Shown here piece by piece: positions 7,531 through 16,589 of a stretch of DNA of 64,000 nucleotides (within the stretch, counting starts at the first letter, position 1; each line of letters starts with the position of its first letter). The DNA comes from Photobacterium chitinilyticum (GTDB lineage: Bacteria; Pseudomonadota; Gammaproteobacteria; Enterobacterales; Vibrionaceae). The position numbers were made by a program, and so were the translations under genes. Location of the stretch: positions 186,001 to 250,000 of the forward strand of contig NZ_RJLM01000005.1 of the NCBI RefSeq assembly GCF_004104355.1, read 5' to 3'. The notes beneath the pieces were generated by a model, which was not told the origin of the DNA, did no database searches, and worked only from the letters and a program-made list of their open reading frames with translations.

Positions 7531-8469
7531 TTACAGTACTGCACGTAATCTGTCCTGGACTACTTCAACCAGCAGATCTGGCTGAAACTTGGAAATAAAG
7601 CGGTCACAGCCAACTTTTTTCACCATCGCCTCATTGAAGCTGCCGCTGAGCGAGGTATTAAGGGCGATATACAAATTACTCATTCTTGGATCGTTACGGA
7701 TTTCATGGGTTAGCTTATAGCCATCCATTTCAGGCATTTCAGCATCAGTGAACATCATCAGGATTTCATCGTTGATATTCTTACCTTCATCGCACCAACC
7801 TTTAAGTAGGTTCAGTGCCATTAGACCGTCGCTGGCTTCAATCAGCTGGAGTCCCAACTGTGAAAGCGTATCGCGGATCTGCGAGCGGGCCGTAGCTGAA
7901 TCATCGACAATCAAAACCTTGCGGCCATGGAAATGGTTCACGATATTGTTATCGAGGACTTCTTCAGAAATCTGAATATCATAGTCAATGATTTCTGCCA
8001 GTACCTTTTCGACATCGATAATACTAACCAGCCTGTCAACACCATCACGTTGCAGTTTGGTAAGGGCCGTCAGATAGTTATTTTTCCCGACTTGGCTTGG
8101 TGGTGGCTGGATATCACGCCATGTCAGGTTCTCAATGTTCATAACCTGGCCGACAAGAAATGCCTGTACCGAGCGGTTGTATTCGGTGATGATCATATTG
8201 CTTTCACCGCTATTATCAACCGGGCGCATACCAATAGCTTGGCGCAGGTCGATTACCGGGATTGATTGTCCCCGGATATTGGCAACACCAGTAATATTAG
8301 GGTGTGAGCCAGGAAGAACGTTAAGCTTAGGTAGCTTAACGACCTCTTTGACTTTAAACACATTGATGGCAAATAGCTGTGATGAGTTCAGCTGGAAGAT
8401 AAGTAATTCGAGTCGGTTTTCACCGACAAGCTGGGTACGCTGATCAACAGAATCTAGAATATTGGCCAT
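7531..8469 (-). CDS. cheV: Chemotaxis protein CheV
   Basis: The 312-residue protein joins an N-terminal CheW-like coupling domain (about 15-165; FAINVFKVKEVVK, ITGVANIRGQSIPVIDL) to a C-terminal receiver domain (about 180-310). The receiver has acidic residues Asp189/190 and phospho-acceptor Asp242 (TDAEMPEMDG). It would link chemoreceptors to CheA and tune the array by phosphorylation. It stands alone, as extra CheV copies in vibrios often do. The ATG at 8469 gives the usual MANILDSVDQRTQLVGENRL start. Confidence 0.93.
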   Translation of the reverse strand: MANILDSVDQRTQLVGENRLELLIFQLNSSQLFAINVFKVKEVVKLPKLNVLPGSHPNITGVANIRGQSIPVIDLRQAIGMRPVDNSGESNMIITEYNRSVQAFLVGQVMNIENLTWRDIQPPPSQVGKNNYLTALTKLQRDGVDRLVSIIDVEKVLAEIIDYDIQISEEVLDNNIVNHFHGRKVLIVDDSATARSQIRDTLSQLGLQLIEASDGLMALNLLKGWCDEGKNINDEILMMFTDAEMPEMDGYKLTHEIRNDPRMSNLYIALNTSLSGSFNEAMVKKVGCDRFISKFQPDLLVEVVQDRLRAVL

Positions 8470-8634
8470 AATTTGCCCGGAAGCTCACAAAATTATTAAC
8501 ATTATCATCAAATTATATGTTGTTCGCTAAGCAAAAGTCACGTGTTATATAGCGTTTCCTGATAGCTTGATAACAGGTTTAGTGGCAACTCTGTGATTAT
8601 TATCGCTTTCTCACGACATTCTTTCGCACCTGCA

Positions 8635-8669
8635 GACCGGGGAGTTGTGGTAAGAACCACTCCCCGGTC
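8635..8669. other. Strong GC-rich hairpin, possible small-RNA end
   Basis: GACCGGGGA (8635-8643) pairs with TCCCCGGTC (8661-8669). After a three-base bulge, GTGGT (8647-8651) pairs with ACCAC (8656-8660) on an AAGA loop. No T-run follows on either strand. It belongs to no gene end, which makes an unannotated small RNA or a protein-binding hairpin possible. Confidence 0.45.
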
Positions 8670-8800
8670 GTCAAGTACAGCAAGCAGACGCATTTCTATT
8701 GGTCAAGTGAGTAAATGAGAATTTATCTATATTTATGTGTCTAATATAAATACAAATTGTGTTTTATTTTTTCAGTTATGGGGCCGTGAATCGACTCAGT

Positions 8801-8817
8801 TTCGAATATCATTCGAA
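8801..8817. promoter_or_regulatory. Inverted repeat TTCGAAT-N3-ATTCGAA
   Basis: Perfect 7-base arms with a three-base spacer in the AT-rich region upstream of the formate dehydrogenase gene. The symmetry suggests a dimeric regulator site. No known consensus is assigned. Confidence 0.3.
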
Positions 8818-9193
8818 GTTTTAACGATAATTTAATCGATAAAGCCTCGTAGATATATATTTGTGCCACCTTCGAGGTAGGGGAGTTGAAAGTGAATAAT
8901 GAAAATATATTTCAGTTTCTGTCTGTTTGATTGTAAATGTAGATTATTGCTTACTTTATTTTGAATGGAAAATAATTCACTACAGTGTTTCAAATCAAGG
9001 AATTTTATTCTGATCCTGATACGTTGGAGGAATAACAAAAAATGATGATTTCTCTCGATCATCCTTGAGCGCTGTACCTGGCTTTCCCTATGAATAAGAA
9101 GTTAGTTACTACTTGTTATCTGAGTAATAATCAGGTTTAACCGTATAACTCATTGCCTTGATGCAGCGCCGAGCAACAGTAAAGAGGCAATAT

Positions 9194-12100
9194 ATGATAA
9201 ATGTCACAATAGACGGACAAGCCGTAGCTGTTAATAAGCAGCAAACATTGCTTGAAGCCGCTACACACTGCCAAATTGATATCCCATCTCTATGTGGCTT
9301 AAATAAAAACGGTGAAAAAGTACCGTGTGAGTTATGCGTAGTTGAAGTCGAAGGACAAGGCACAAAGCGCGCATGTGAAATTCATCCTAGTGAGGGGATG
9401 AATGTTACAACTCAGAGCGAAGCATTATCGGCCGCTCGTAAAAAAGCATTGAACCGCATTTTATCTGATCACTATGCAGACTGTGAGGCACCGTGTCAGA
9501 CGGCTTGTCCGGCAGGGGTTGATATTCAGTCTTATCTCTATCATATTTCTCAAAATGATCATCAAAAAGCGGTTGAAGTTATTAAACGTACATTGCCAAT
9601 GCCGCTTTCCATTGGCCGTGTGTGTCCTGCATTCTGTGAAACTGAATGTCGACGCGGCATTGTCGATGAACCGCTGGCAATTCGACAGCTAAAACGTCAC
9701 GCCGCCGATGTTGATTTGGTTGCGCAAGAGCAATATGTTCCCGAATTGAAGCCAGCCAAAGGTAAATCTATTGCCATTATTGGTAGTGGCCCTGGCGGTT
9801 TAACCTGTGGCTATTACTTAAGTAACGAAGGTTACAGTGTCACAGTGTTTGAATCGATGCCTCAGGCTGGTGGCTGGCTGCGCTACGGTATACCTGAATA
9901 CCGATTGCCGAAAGCGATTTTAGATAAAGAAATTGAACTGATGTGCCGTAACGGTATGCAGGTCGAAACGGGCAAGGTACTAGGTAAAGACTTCCTCTTA
10001 TCAGGTCTTGCCAAAGATTACGATGCAGTCTGCCTTGCGGTTGGTGCATCAAAAGCGGTAGAAATGAATTATCAGGGCAGTGAACTGGATGGCTGCTACT
10101 TGGGTGTCGACTACCTCAAAGACTATGTGACCGGACACCAGTATACGACCGGCAAAAAAGTAGCTGTTATCGGTGGTGGTAATACCGCCATTGACTGTGC
10201 CCGTACTGCTGTTCGCGATGGTGCCGATACTACGCTGATCTACCGTCGAACCCGTGATGAAATGCCTGCGGAAGACTATGAAATAGTAGAAGCAGAGCAT
10301 GAAGGGGTGAAATTCCACTTTCTGACAAACCCTGTCGAGAATATTGCCGATGACAACGGGCGTGTTAGTGAAGTTAAGCTCGAAAAAATGGCACTGGGAG
10401 AACCTGATGCCTCCGGTCGTCGCCGTCCAGAAGCTACCGGTGAATACTTTACCGAGGCTTTTGATACTGTAATCGCAGCCGTGTCGCAGAAGCCTGATCT
10501 GGCTTTTCTCGAAAATGATGACATTGAGCTGCCAGTTACCCGTTGGCTGACACAGGAGTCTGATCCGGACACTATGTACTCCGGCTTAGAAAATATTTTC
10601 AGTATCGGTGATTTTCGTCGTGGGCCGGCAACGGCAATCGAAGCCGTTGCAGATGGTCGCATTGCTGCGCAATCCATTGACCGTTTCTTTAATGGCGATA
10701 TGGAGAATATCCCGGTAAAACCGTTTAACTCCCAGAAAGCACCGAAGGTGAAGCAGGTTGACCCGCAGCAATTTGCCGGGATCAAAAAAGCAATGCGTTC
10801 TGTCATGCCAGAGTTGAGTACGGAAGAACGAGAGCTTAGTTTTGCTGAAGTCGAAACGGGTTTCATGAACGAAGAGGCTATTCGAGAAGCCGAGCGCTGC
10901 CTTGAATGTGGTTGTCAGGCGAATACGGATTGTAGCCTTCGTGATTATGCCACCGAATATAATGTTGAAAACAAAGATCTGGATTTGGGCAGCTGTCAGA
11001 AATTCAGTGTCGATGATAGCTCCGAATTTATTGTCTTTGACGCCAACCGTTGTATCAGCTGCGGTCAGTGTGTTGAAGCCTGTAATGAACAGGCGGTACA
11101 TGGTGCGTTGAGCTTCATGAAAAATACTGACGGCAGCAGTGCCAAGCGACCAGAATGCCGCCCGGGTTTTGACAACGGTTATAACATGGGTGATTCAAAC
11201 TGTGTCCAGTGTGGTGCCTGCGTTCAGGTTTGCCCGACCGGTGCACTGGTTGATAGTCGTGATAAGTCGCAAGGTCGAGTTGAAATGCTGAAGCCTGTAG
11301 ATTCGATTTGTACCTATTGCGGGGTAGGCTGTAAGGTCACGATGTTTGTCGATGAAGTCACCAACAAAATCCGTTACGTTCAAGGTGCTAAAGACTCGCC
11401 GGTGAACCAGGGTATGTTGTGCGTGAAAGGACGCTTTGGTTTTGATTTCATTCAGAGTCAAGAACGTTTGGATGCGCCGTTGATCCGCAAAGATGGCCAG
11501 TTACAGCCAGCAACTTGGGATGAGGCACTGACTCTAGTTGCCGAGAAGCTTGGAAGTATCAAGGCGCAGCATAGTGGTAATGCCTTGGCGGGTTTCTCGT
11601 CTGCAAAGACGACTAACGAAGATAACTACGCGTTCCAGAAGTTTATTCGTCGTGAACTGGGTACCAATAATGTCGATCATTGTGCTCGATTGTGTCACGC
11701 GTCGACGGTTACTGGCCTGGAGGCCTCTCTGGGTAGTGGGGCGATGACTAATGATATTCCGAGTATCAAGCACTCGGATGTCGTATTTATAATTGGTTCT
11801 GATACTACCTCTGCCCATCCGATCATTGCCTCGCATATTAAACAGGCAATTCGTCAAGGCACGGCGCGTTTGATTGTTGCCGATCCGAAACGAATCGATA
11901 TTGCTGAGCATGCCAAGCTGTATGTTGCCCATCGTCCGGGAACCGATGTGATGCTAATCAATGGCATCATGCAACAGATTATTAAGAATGGCTGGCATGA
12001 CGAACAATATATTGCTGAGCGTGTTGAAGGGTTTGAGGCGCTTAAAGCCGAAGTCATGCGTGATGAATATGCGCCGGATAAGATTGAGCTGATCACGGGC

Positions 12101-13348
12101 GTTCGTGCCAACGATGTCATTAATATGGCTGAGATGATCGGCACCGCTGAGCGTACAGCAGTGTATTATTCGATGGGGATCACCCAGCATACGACAGGCC
12201 ATGACAATGTCCGCTCGATTGCTAACCTTCAGTTGCTGTGCGGTAACATTGGTATTGAAGGTGGCGGCATCAATCCGCTGCGTGGTCAGTCAAATGTACA
12301 GGGCGCCTGCGATATGGGAGCGCTGCCGAATAATCTACCTGGCTATCAGAAGGTTTACAATCCCGAAGTTCATAGCAAGTTTGCTAAAGCCTGGAATAAG
12401 CCTGATTTACCATCCGAGTCTGGTTTGACCCTCACTGAAATTATTGATGCTGCTTGTCATCAAGAGGTGAGAGGGTTGTATGTTATGGGTGAGAATCCGG
12501 TACTCAGTGATCCGAATCAGGCGCATGTAATCGAGGCGCTGGAAAAACTCGACTTCTTGGTTGTTCAGGACATTTTCCTAACCGAGACAGCTCAGTATGC
12601 AGATGTTGTGTTGCCTTCATGTTCATTTGCAGAGAAGTCAGGTCATTTCACCAATACCGAACGTCGTGTACAGCGTATTTCGCCAGCAATTAACCCGCCG
12701 GGTGAGGCCAAGGAAGATTGGTGGATCATTCAAAGTATTGCCAACGCAATGGGTAGCGACTGGGCATATCAGTCAGTACAGGATATAACGGAAGAAATCT
12801 GTCAGATGACACCACAATATGCAGGCATTCATTGGGATCGTATCGGACGCGATGGTATTCAGTGGCCATGTAAAGACTCACAGCATCCGGGTACACGCGT
12901 CATGCACCAAGAGTCATTTGTTCGGGGTAAAGGAGAGATGGTGGCGATACCGTTCCGTTATGCGGCGGAACTGCCTGATGATGAGTATCCATTGATCCTG
13001 ACTACCGGACGTTTGCTTGAGCAGTTCCATACCGGGACAATGACCCGTAAAACCAAAGGGCTGGATAATCTTGCCGGACCACGTGCCATGATTTCGGTTG
13101 TTGATGCAGAACGCCTAGGGGTTGGTAATGGTGAGATGCTGCGCGTGTCGACCCGAAGGGGGAGTATAGAGACACCGGCTTTCGTGACTAAACGTATGCA
13201 GCCTGGTGTTGTGTTTGTGCCGTTCCACTTTGCTGAGTCACCAGCAAACCGATTGACGATCACGGCGACTGATCCGCATGCGAAGATCCCAGAGTTCAAG
13301 GTTGCAGCTGTTAAGGTTGAAAAACTGGTGGAAGCAGCAATAGCATAA
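9194..13348 (+). CDS. Fused GltD-like oxidoreductase / formate dehydrogenase alpha subunit
   Basis: The 1384-residue cytoplasmic fusion contains, in order: a 2Fe-2S ferredoxin-like domain (Cys34, 45, 48, 61); a cysteine-rich Fer4_20-type domain (ADCEAPCQTACPAGVD); a GltD-like FAD/NAD(P) module (IIGSGPGGLTCG near 206, VAVIGGGNTAIDCA); two 4Fe-4S motifs (RCISCGQCVEAC, CVQCGACVQVCPTG); and a molybdopterin formate dehydrogenase module (4Fe-4S Cys706/709/713 in CTYCGVGC). The catalytic position is Cys834 followed by His835 (CARLCHAST), so this is a cysteine, not selenocysteine, enzyme. It probably couples formate oxidation to NAD(P) in one chain. The ATG at 9194 follows AGAGG; an in-frame ATG at 9158 lacks a site. 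Confidence 0.9.
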   Translation: MINVTIDGQAVAVNKQQTLLEAATHCQIDIPSLCGLNKNGEKVPCELCVVEVEGQGTKRACEIHPSEGMNVTTQSEALSAARKKALNRILSDHYADCEAPCQTACPAGVDIQSYLYHISQNDHQKAVEVIKRTLPMPLSIGRVCPAFCETECRRGIVDEPLAIRQLKRHAADVDLVAQEQYVPELKPAKGKSIAIIGSGPGGLTCGYYLSNEGYSVTVFESMPQAGGWLRYGIPEYRLPKAILDKEIELMCRNGMQVETGKVLGKDFLLSGLAKDYDAVCLAVGASKAVEMNYQGSELDGCYLGVDYLKDYVTGHQYTTGKKVAVIGGGNTAIDCARTAVRDGADTTLIYRRTRDEMPAEDYEIVEAEHEGVKFHFLTNPVENIADDNGRVSEVKLEKMALGEPDASGRRRPEATGEYFTEAFDTVIAAVSQKPDLAFLENDDIELPVTRWLTQESDPDTMYSGLENIFSIGDFRRGPATAIEAVADGRIAAQSIDRFFNGDMENIPVKPFNSQKAPKVKQVDPQQFAGIKKAMRSVMPELSTEERELSFAEVETGFMNEEAIREAERCLECGCQANTDCSLRDYATEYNVENKDLDLGSCQKFSVDDSSEFIVFDANRCISCGQCVEACNEQAVHGALSFMKNTDGSSAKRPECRPGFDNGYNMGDSNCVQCGACVQVCPTGALVDSRDKSQGRVEMLKPVDSICTYCGVGCKVTMFVDEVTNKIRYVQGAKDSPVNQGMLCVKGRFGFDFIQSQERLDAPLIRKDGQLQPATWDEALTLVAEKLGSIKAQHSGNALAGFSSAKTTNEDNYAFQKFIRRELGTNNVDHCARLCHASTVTGLEASLGSGAMTNDIPSIKHSDVVFIIGSDTTSAHPIIASHIKQAIRQGTARLIVADPKRIDIAEHAKLYVAHRPGTDVMLINGIMQQIIKNGWHDEQYIAERVEGFEALKAEVMRDEYAPDKIELITGVRANDVINMAEMIGTAERTAVYYSMGITQHTTGHDNVRSIANLQLLCGNIGIEGGGINPLRGQSNVQGACDMGALPNNLPGYQKVYNPEVHSKFAKAWNKPDLPSESGLTLTEIIDAACHQEVRGLYVMGENPVLSDPNQAHVIEALEKLDFLVVQDIFLTETAQYADVVLPSCSFAEKSGHFTNTERRVQRISPAINPPGEAKEDWWIIQSIANAMGSDWAYQSVQDITEEICQMTPQYAGIHWDRIGRDGIQWPCKDSQHPGTRVMHQESFVRGKGEMVAIPFRYAAELPDDEYPLILTTGRLLEQFHTGTMTRKTKGLDNLAGPRAMISVVDAERLGVGNGEMLRVSTRRGSIETPAFVTKRMQPGVVFVPFHFAESPANRLTITATDPHAKIPEFKVAAVKVEKLVEAAIA

Positions 13349-13376
13349 CAGCACGTTTATTTGTTGTCAGATTAAG

Positions 13377-13404
13377 ACACCCGGCCTTGGTCGGGTGTTT
13401 TTTT
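13377..13404 (+). terminator. Rho-independent terminator of formate dehydrogenase gene
   Basis: ACACCCGGCC pairs with GGTCGGGTGT (one G-U) around TT (13377-13398), followed by seven T. Confidence 0.9.
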
Positions 13405-13856
13405 GCGTGACAGGTAACGGACGGTTAAATAATAATCCATCTAAAGCACAAATCCCGGCATAAAGCTTGCCATGTTTTTGGAAAATAAGCGCTCAAAAAA
13501 TAAATTTTAAATTCCATATTTAATAATTCGATATGGCCCTTCAATAACAACTCATGCTGATTTTCTCCGGCCTGCTTTGGGTTTTCTAGAGGAAACATTT
13601 CAAATGTTACCGTTTGAAATTATTTCTTACAAATCGACTGTTATTTAACAGGTTGTTAACCATGATTCGTTTTCTTTAGTAATAGCAGGGGGTTGCCATG
13701 TTACGAAATGTAAAATGATGTTGGCTGTGCGCTTCTGAAACTTTGGTTTAGTTTGCCCCTAGTATGAATATCGAGCGAAAGGTGGGAAAATACCTCTGTA
13801 AGCAATGATTCGCATTGAAAGTTTGTTTTTTCGTATTCGCACTAGAGGAGTGTATT
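13405..13856. other. 452-base intergenic region
   Basis: It holds an inverted repeat, ATTTCAAA (13597-13604) with TTTGAAAT (13613-13620), and no convincing frame. A 14-codon frame at about 13604 lacks a well-spaced ribosome site. The end carries the leader of the next gene. Confidence 0.5.
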
Positions 13857-14240
13857 ATGAAGTTCGGTCTGATTTTTCTAATGTCTACTTTAGGCGGTGT
13901 GCTTTCAGGAGAACATTTTCACTCGTTTATGGCCGGGTTTGGTATTGCATCAGTTGCCGTTGGTTCGGGTTATTGGTTGGCTTTTCGGTGTTCTACTCGA
14001 TACCCGCAGTTGGCATTAATGCTACTGCTTATGGGCATGATGGCTAAGATGGCGGTTACTATAACTGGCGTGATGTGGGGCATAGAGGCGAACGTGATTA
14101 ATTCTCCAATCATTTTTGCTCTGTCGTATCTGTTCTTTTCGATTGTTGTTACTTATCTCTACTCAAGATTACGTGAATTTCAGATGGCGCGGGCATCTGC
14201 GGCTGATAAAGCAAGCAAATTACAGCTAAAAGCGGCTTAA
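13857..14240 (+). CDS. Small multi-pass membrane protein, AtpI-like in layout
   Basis: From ATG 13857, preceded six bases earlier by AGAGGAG, the protein is 127 residues with about four transmembrane helices (FGLIFLMSTLGGVLSG; GFGIASVAVGSGYWLAF; ALMLLLMGMMAKMAVTITGV; IIFALSYLFFSIVVTYLY) and a basic/alanine-rich C-tail. The layout recalls ATP synthase protein I (AtpI), and the MAKM segment sits where AtpI proteins have EAFK-like residues. The likeness is weak and no ATP synthase genes are nearby. A longer frame from 13815 lacks a ribosome site. Function unknown. Confidence 0.7.
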   Translation: MKFGLIFLMSTLGGVLSGEHFHSFMAGFGIASVAVGSGYWLAFRCSTRYPQLALMLLLMGMMAKMAVTITGVMWGIEANVINSPIIFALSYLFFSIVVTYLYSRLREFQMARASAADKASKLQLKAA

Positions 14241-14254
14241 TTATAGCTTGAGTC

Positions 14255-14283
14255 AAAAAGCGAGCTAAAGGCTCGCTTTTTTT
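14255..14283. terminator. Bidirectional terminator
   Basis: AAAAAGCGAGC (14255-14265) pairs with GCTCGCTTTTT around TAAAG, followed by more T. It separates the plus-strand membrane protein gene from the converging nagA. Confidence 0.9.
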
Positions 14284-14324
14284 GTGTCTTTTATGGGTCA
14301 AGACTTAATCATTGATTAGGCGTA

Positions 14325-15449
14325 TTAAACTCGCTTCACACCCATTTGATAAACACTGTGAATCTCGTTGCTTTTAGTGAGTAGGGTGATATTAGCTTTA
14401 TAACCTTCAGCTATCACGCCATATTGGTCATCGATCTTCAAGGCTTTTGCTGGATATAAGCTAGCCATTCGCAATGCCTCTTCGCGGCTAACACCAACAT
14501 GGTGGATTAAGTTCTGCACTCCCTCAATCATCGTAATGGCAGAACCGGCAATAGTGCCATCTTTATAGTGGCATTTACCGTTGGTGACATAACCTTTGAT
14601 GCCAGCCATATCGTATTCGGTCATGTCTGTTCCTGCCGGCGTAACAGCATCTGTCACCATGAATAGTTTTTCCCCCATGATCTGATGAGCTATACGGACA
14701 GATGCGTAATCAGAATGAATGCCGTCGACGATAATACCGGCATGCGGCTTTTTATCGAAAATGTATCCGACGACTCCTGGTTCACGAGAGCCCAGCGGGC
14801 TCATAGCGTTATAAAGATGGGTGGCCATGGTGATACCTTGTTTTTCTTCTAGTTCTTTATAAGTGGCATTAGTATGGCCGAGTGAAATCGTGATTCCTGC
14901 ATGGGTCAGAATATCAATGACTGACTGAGCGGTGTTTTCAGGGGCGAGAGTAATCACTTTGATCTTATCGGCATGATCGGCTAAATAATAAGCGGTCATT
15001 TCATCGAGGTGGCGAATGTGGATTGGATCGTGCGCTCCTTTTTTTTCTTTACTAATAAAAGGGCCTTCAAGGTGCAGGCCAAGAATACCTTCTGCCGTTT
15101 TATCCTCAATGTCACCAACCATGTCTATAACCTGGCGCATTGAATCATTACCACTTGTTATGAAAGTGGGAAGGTATTGTGTCGTACCGTTTTTGAGGTT
15201 GGTCTGGTTCATGATATCCAGTGTATTTTTTCGGATATCGGTGTTTAGCAGTACACCGCCGCAGCCATTTAGTTGAATATCGATAAACCCGGCTGTGGCC
15301 GTTAACCCATTGCCGTCAAAGGTAACTTCGGGTAACGAAGCTTCATTCATCGGGGTGACGGCCACAATCGTATCATCTTCAATGAGTATGGCTTGGTTGT
15401 TGGCAATGCTATGGCCATCAAATACATCAACATGAGTTATTGCAAACAT
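14325..15449 (-). CDS. nagA: N-acetylglucosamine-6-phosphate deacetylase
   Basis: The enzyme removes acetate from GlcNAc-6-phosphate in chitin/amino-sugar catabolism. At 374 residues it has normal length. Metal and catalytic residues are visible: Glu128 (HLEGPFI), His192 (SLGHTNA), His211 (THLYNAM) and Asp267 (VTDAVTP). It stands alone, without nagB, nagC or a transporter nearby. It may therefore be a second copy beside a nag operon elsewhere, as is common in chitin-using vibrios (inference). Terminators isolate it on its 3' side. Confidence 0.94.
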   Translation of the reverse strand: MFAITHVDVFDGHSIANNQAILIEDDTIVAVTPMNEASLPEVTFDGNGLTATAGFIDIQLNGCGGVLLNTDIRKNTLDIMNQTNLKNGTTQYLPTFITSGNDSMRQVIDMVGDIEDKTAEGILGLHLEGPFISKEKKGAHDPIHIRHLDEMTAYYLADHADKIKVITLAPENTAQSVIDILTHAGITISLGHTNATYKELEEKQGITMATHLYNAMSPLGSREPGVVGYIFDKKPHAGIIVDGIHSDYASVRIAHQIMGEKLFMVTDAVTPAGTDMTEYDMAGIKGYVTNGKCHYKDGTIAGSAITMIEGVQNLIHHVGVSREEALRMASLYPAKALKIDDQYGVIAEGYKANITLLTKSNEIHSVYQMGVKRV

Positions 15450-15739
15450 AGGCGTCTCTGTTCAATCTTTCCATTCAACTCCAGAAGTAAATGGACAGGT
15501 ATCATTCCTGCATTTCTTCCAACCGTATTATCCAAATATATTCGCACTTATTTTTTCTCTAAAAATAAGATAGCGAATTGTCGGGCTTTTAGTCAACAAC
15601 TAGGCGATATTTTTTGTCTATTTTGCTCTTTTCAATTCTGGCACATCGATTCGGGTTAAGGCACAATACGCACCTTTCATAATTACAGAAAATTCTCTGA
15701 TGAGCTTGTGAAACAGGTGTCAGATAGAAGAGGTAGGTC

Positions 15740-16501
15740 ATGGCTTGGTTTGATTGGCCATTTATTTTATCCAGTGTGTTTGCTCAACTTTCAATAGGGG
15801 CATTCCTAATTTTGGGCTCAGTGATTTTCAGCGGGAAGTTATGCTTTGGTCAAACTGACCGTTTGCATAAGACAATGCCAGTATTATGGATGTTGTTGTT
15901 TGCCTCGTTGGCTTTGCGCGAAATTAACTTGGTGCTGTCTCAGACCCATTCGGTATACAGCTTCAGCATTGAAGCGATGATAGTTACCATTTTCTTTGTA
16001 CTCGCATTGCTATATTGGTTTGCTGAGAAGGCTCTGATTGGCAGTGATGCGACGAGAAAGGTGATGCTTTCAGTCGTATTAATGAGTGGTTTGGTTTACT
16101 TCGGTCACGGTTTGATGCAGCGAAGTGAGCAGTGGCTAGTTGCCGCTCATTTTATTGCAACAACCTTGTGTGGTGGAACGTTATTTGCCCATACCGCACT
16201 TGTTAGGGCTGAACATAAAGTTGAAGAAGTTAACCGTTATCTACCGCTATTAGGTGCTGTAATTGCCGTGATTTGTCTTCTAACCGGTATTCCTCAGCTA
16301 GCCGACCTTGCAAGTCGAGCAGAAACCTATAATGAAATATCACCATTCGTGGCGCATGTACTCAGCTTAGGGTTATTGCTGGCTGCGGTTGGCGTGTGGC
16401 TGATGCCGATAATAACGAAGAGTAAGCCAGTTCTTCATGTTATGACGTTTGCATTAGCTCTGATCTTTATCTCGTCTTATTGCGCCGGTGTCGGCTATTA
16501 G
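15740..16501 (+). CDS. DmsC-like membrane anchor protein, orphan
   Basis: This 253-residue integral membrane protein has about eight helices. Its start (WFDWPFILSSVFAQLSIGAF) closely resembles the DMSO reductase anchor DmsC (HEWPLMIFTVFGQ...). The LLTGIPQLADLASR and final-helix regions also align with DmsC. DmsC binds menaquinol and anchors a DmsAB-type molybdoenzyme. Here no dmsA or dmsB is adjacent, the chain is about 30 residues shorter, and the E-x-IGR segment near the DmsC C-terminus is replaced (ISSYCAGVGY). It may serve an unlinked reductase or have another role. The start follows GAAGAGGTAGGTC. Confidence 0.72.
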   Translation: MAWFDWPFILSSVFAQLSIGAFLILGSVIFSGKLCFGQTDRLHKTMPVLWMLLFASLALREINLVLSQTHSVYSFSIEAMIVTIFFVLALLYWFAEKALIGSDATRKVMLSVVLMSGLVYFGHGLMQRSEQWLVAAHFIATTLCGGTLFAHTALVRAEHKVEEVNRYLPLLGAVIAVICLLTGIPQLADLASRAETYNEISPFVAHVLSLGLLLAAVGVWLMPIITKSKPVLHVMTFALALIFISSYCAGVGY

Positions 16502-16548
16502 CGGTAAGTTGTGATAGCTAAATAGTTGATAGTTAACGATATGACTTG

Positions 16549-16577
16549 AAAGCCGATGGGAAACCATCGGCTTTTTT
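16549..16577. terminator. Bidirectional terminator
   Basis: AAAGCCGATGG (16549-16559) pairs with CCATCGGCTTT (16564-16574) on a GAAA tetraloop, with T-rich or A-rich flanks serving both converging genes. Confidence 0.92.
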
Positions 16578-16589
16578 GATTTTGATATT

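Larger units (their letters stand above)
8470..9193. other. 724-base intergenic region, cheV / formate dehydrogenase
   Basis: Both flanking genes point outward, so promoters for both are expected here. Two structures stand out: the GC-rich hairpin at 8635-8669 and the inverted repeat at 8801-8817. The rest is AT-rich, and possible short frames on either strand look non-coding (no ribosome sites, biased composition). Confidence 0.6.

Noticed and set aside
7372-7598. Sortase gene remnant after pdsO
   Set aside because: Translations of the interval show no sortase motif (no TLxTC-like or catalytic His segment). Only the 25-residue coupled ORF is supported, and a 68-codon overlapping frame runs into cheV antisense.
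10276-11101. Long antisense frames inside the formate dehydrogenase gene
   Set aside because: They have no ribosome sites and shadow a gene with unambiguous domains on the other strand.
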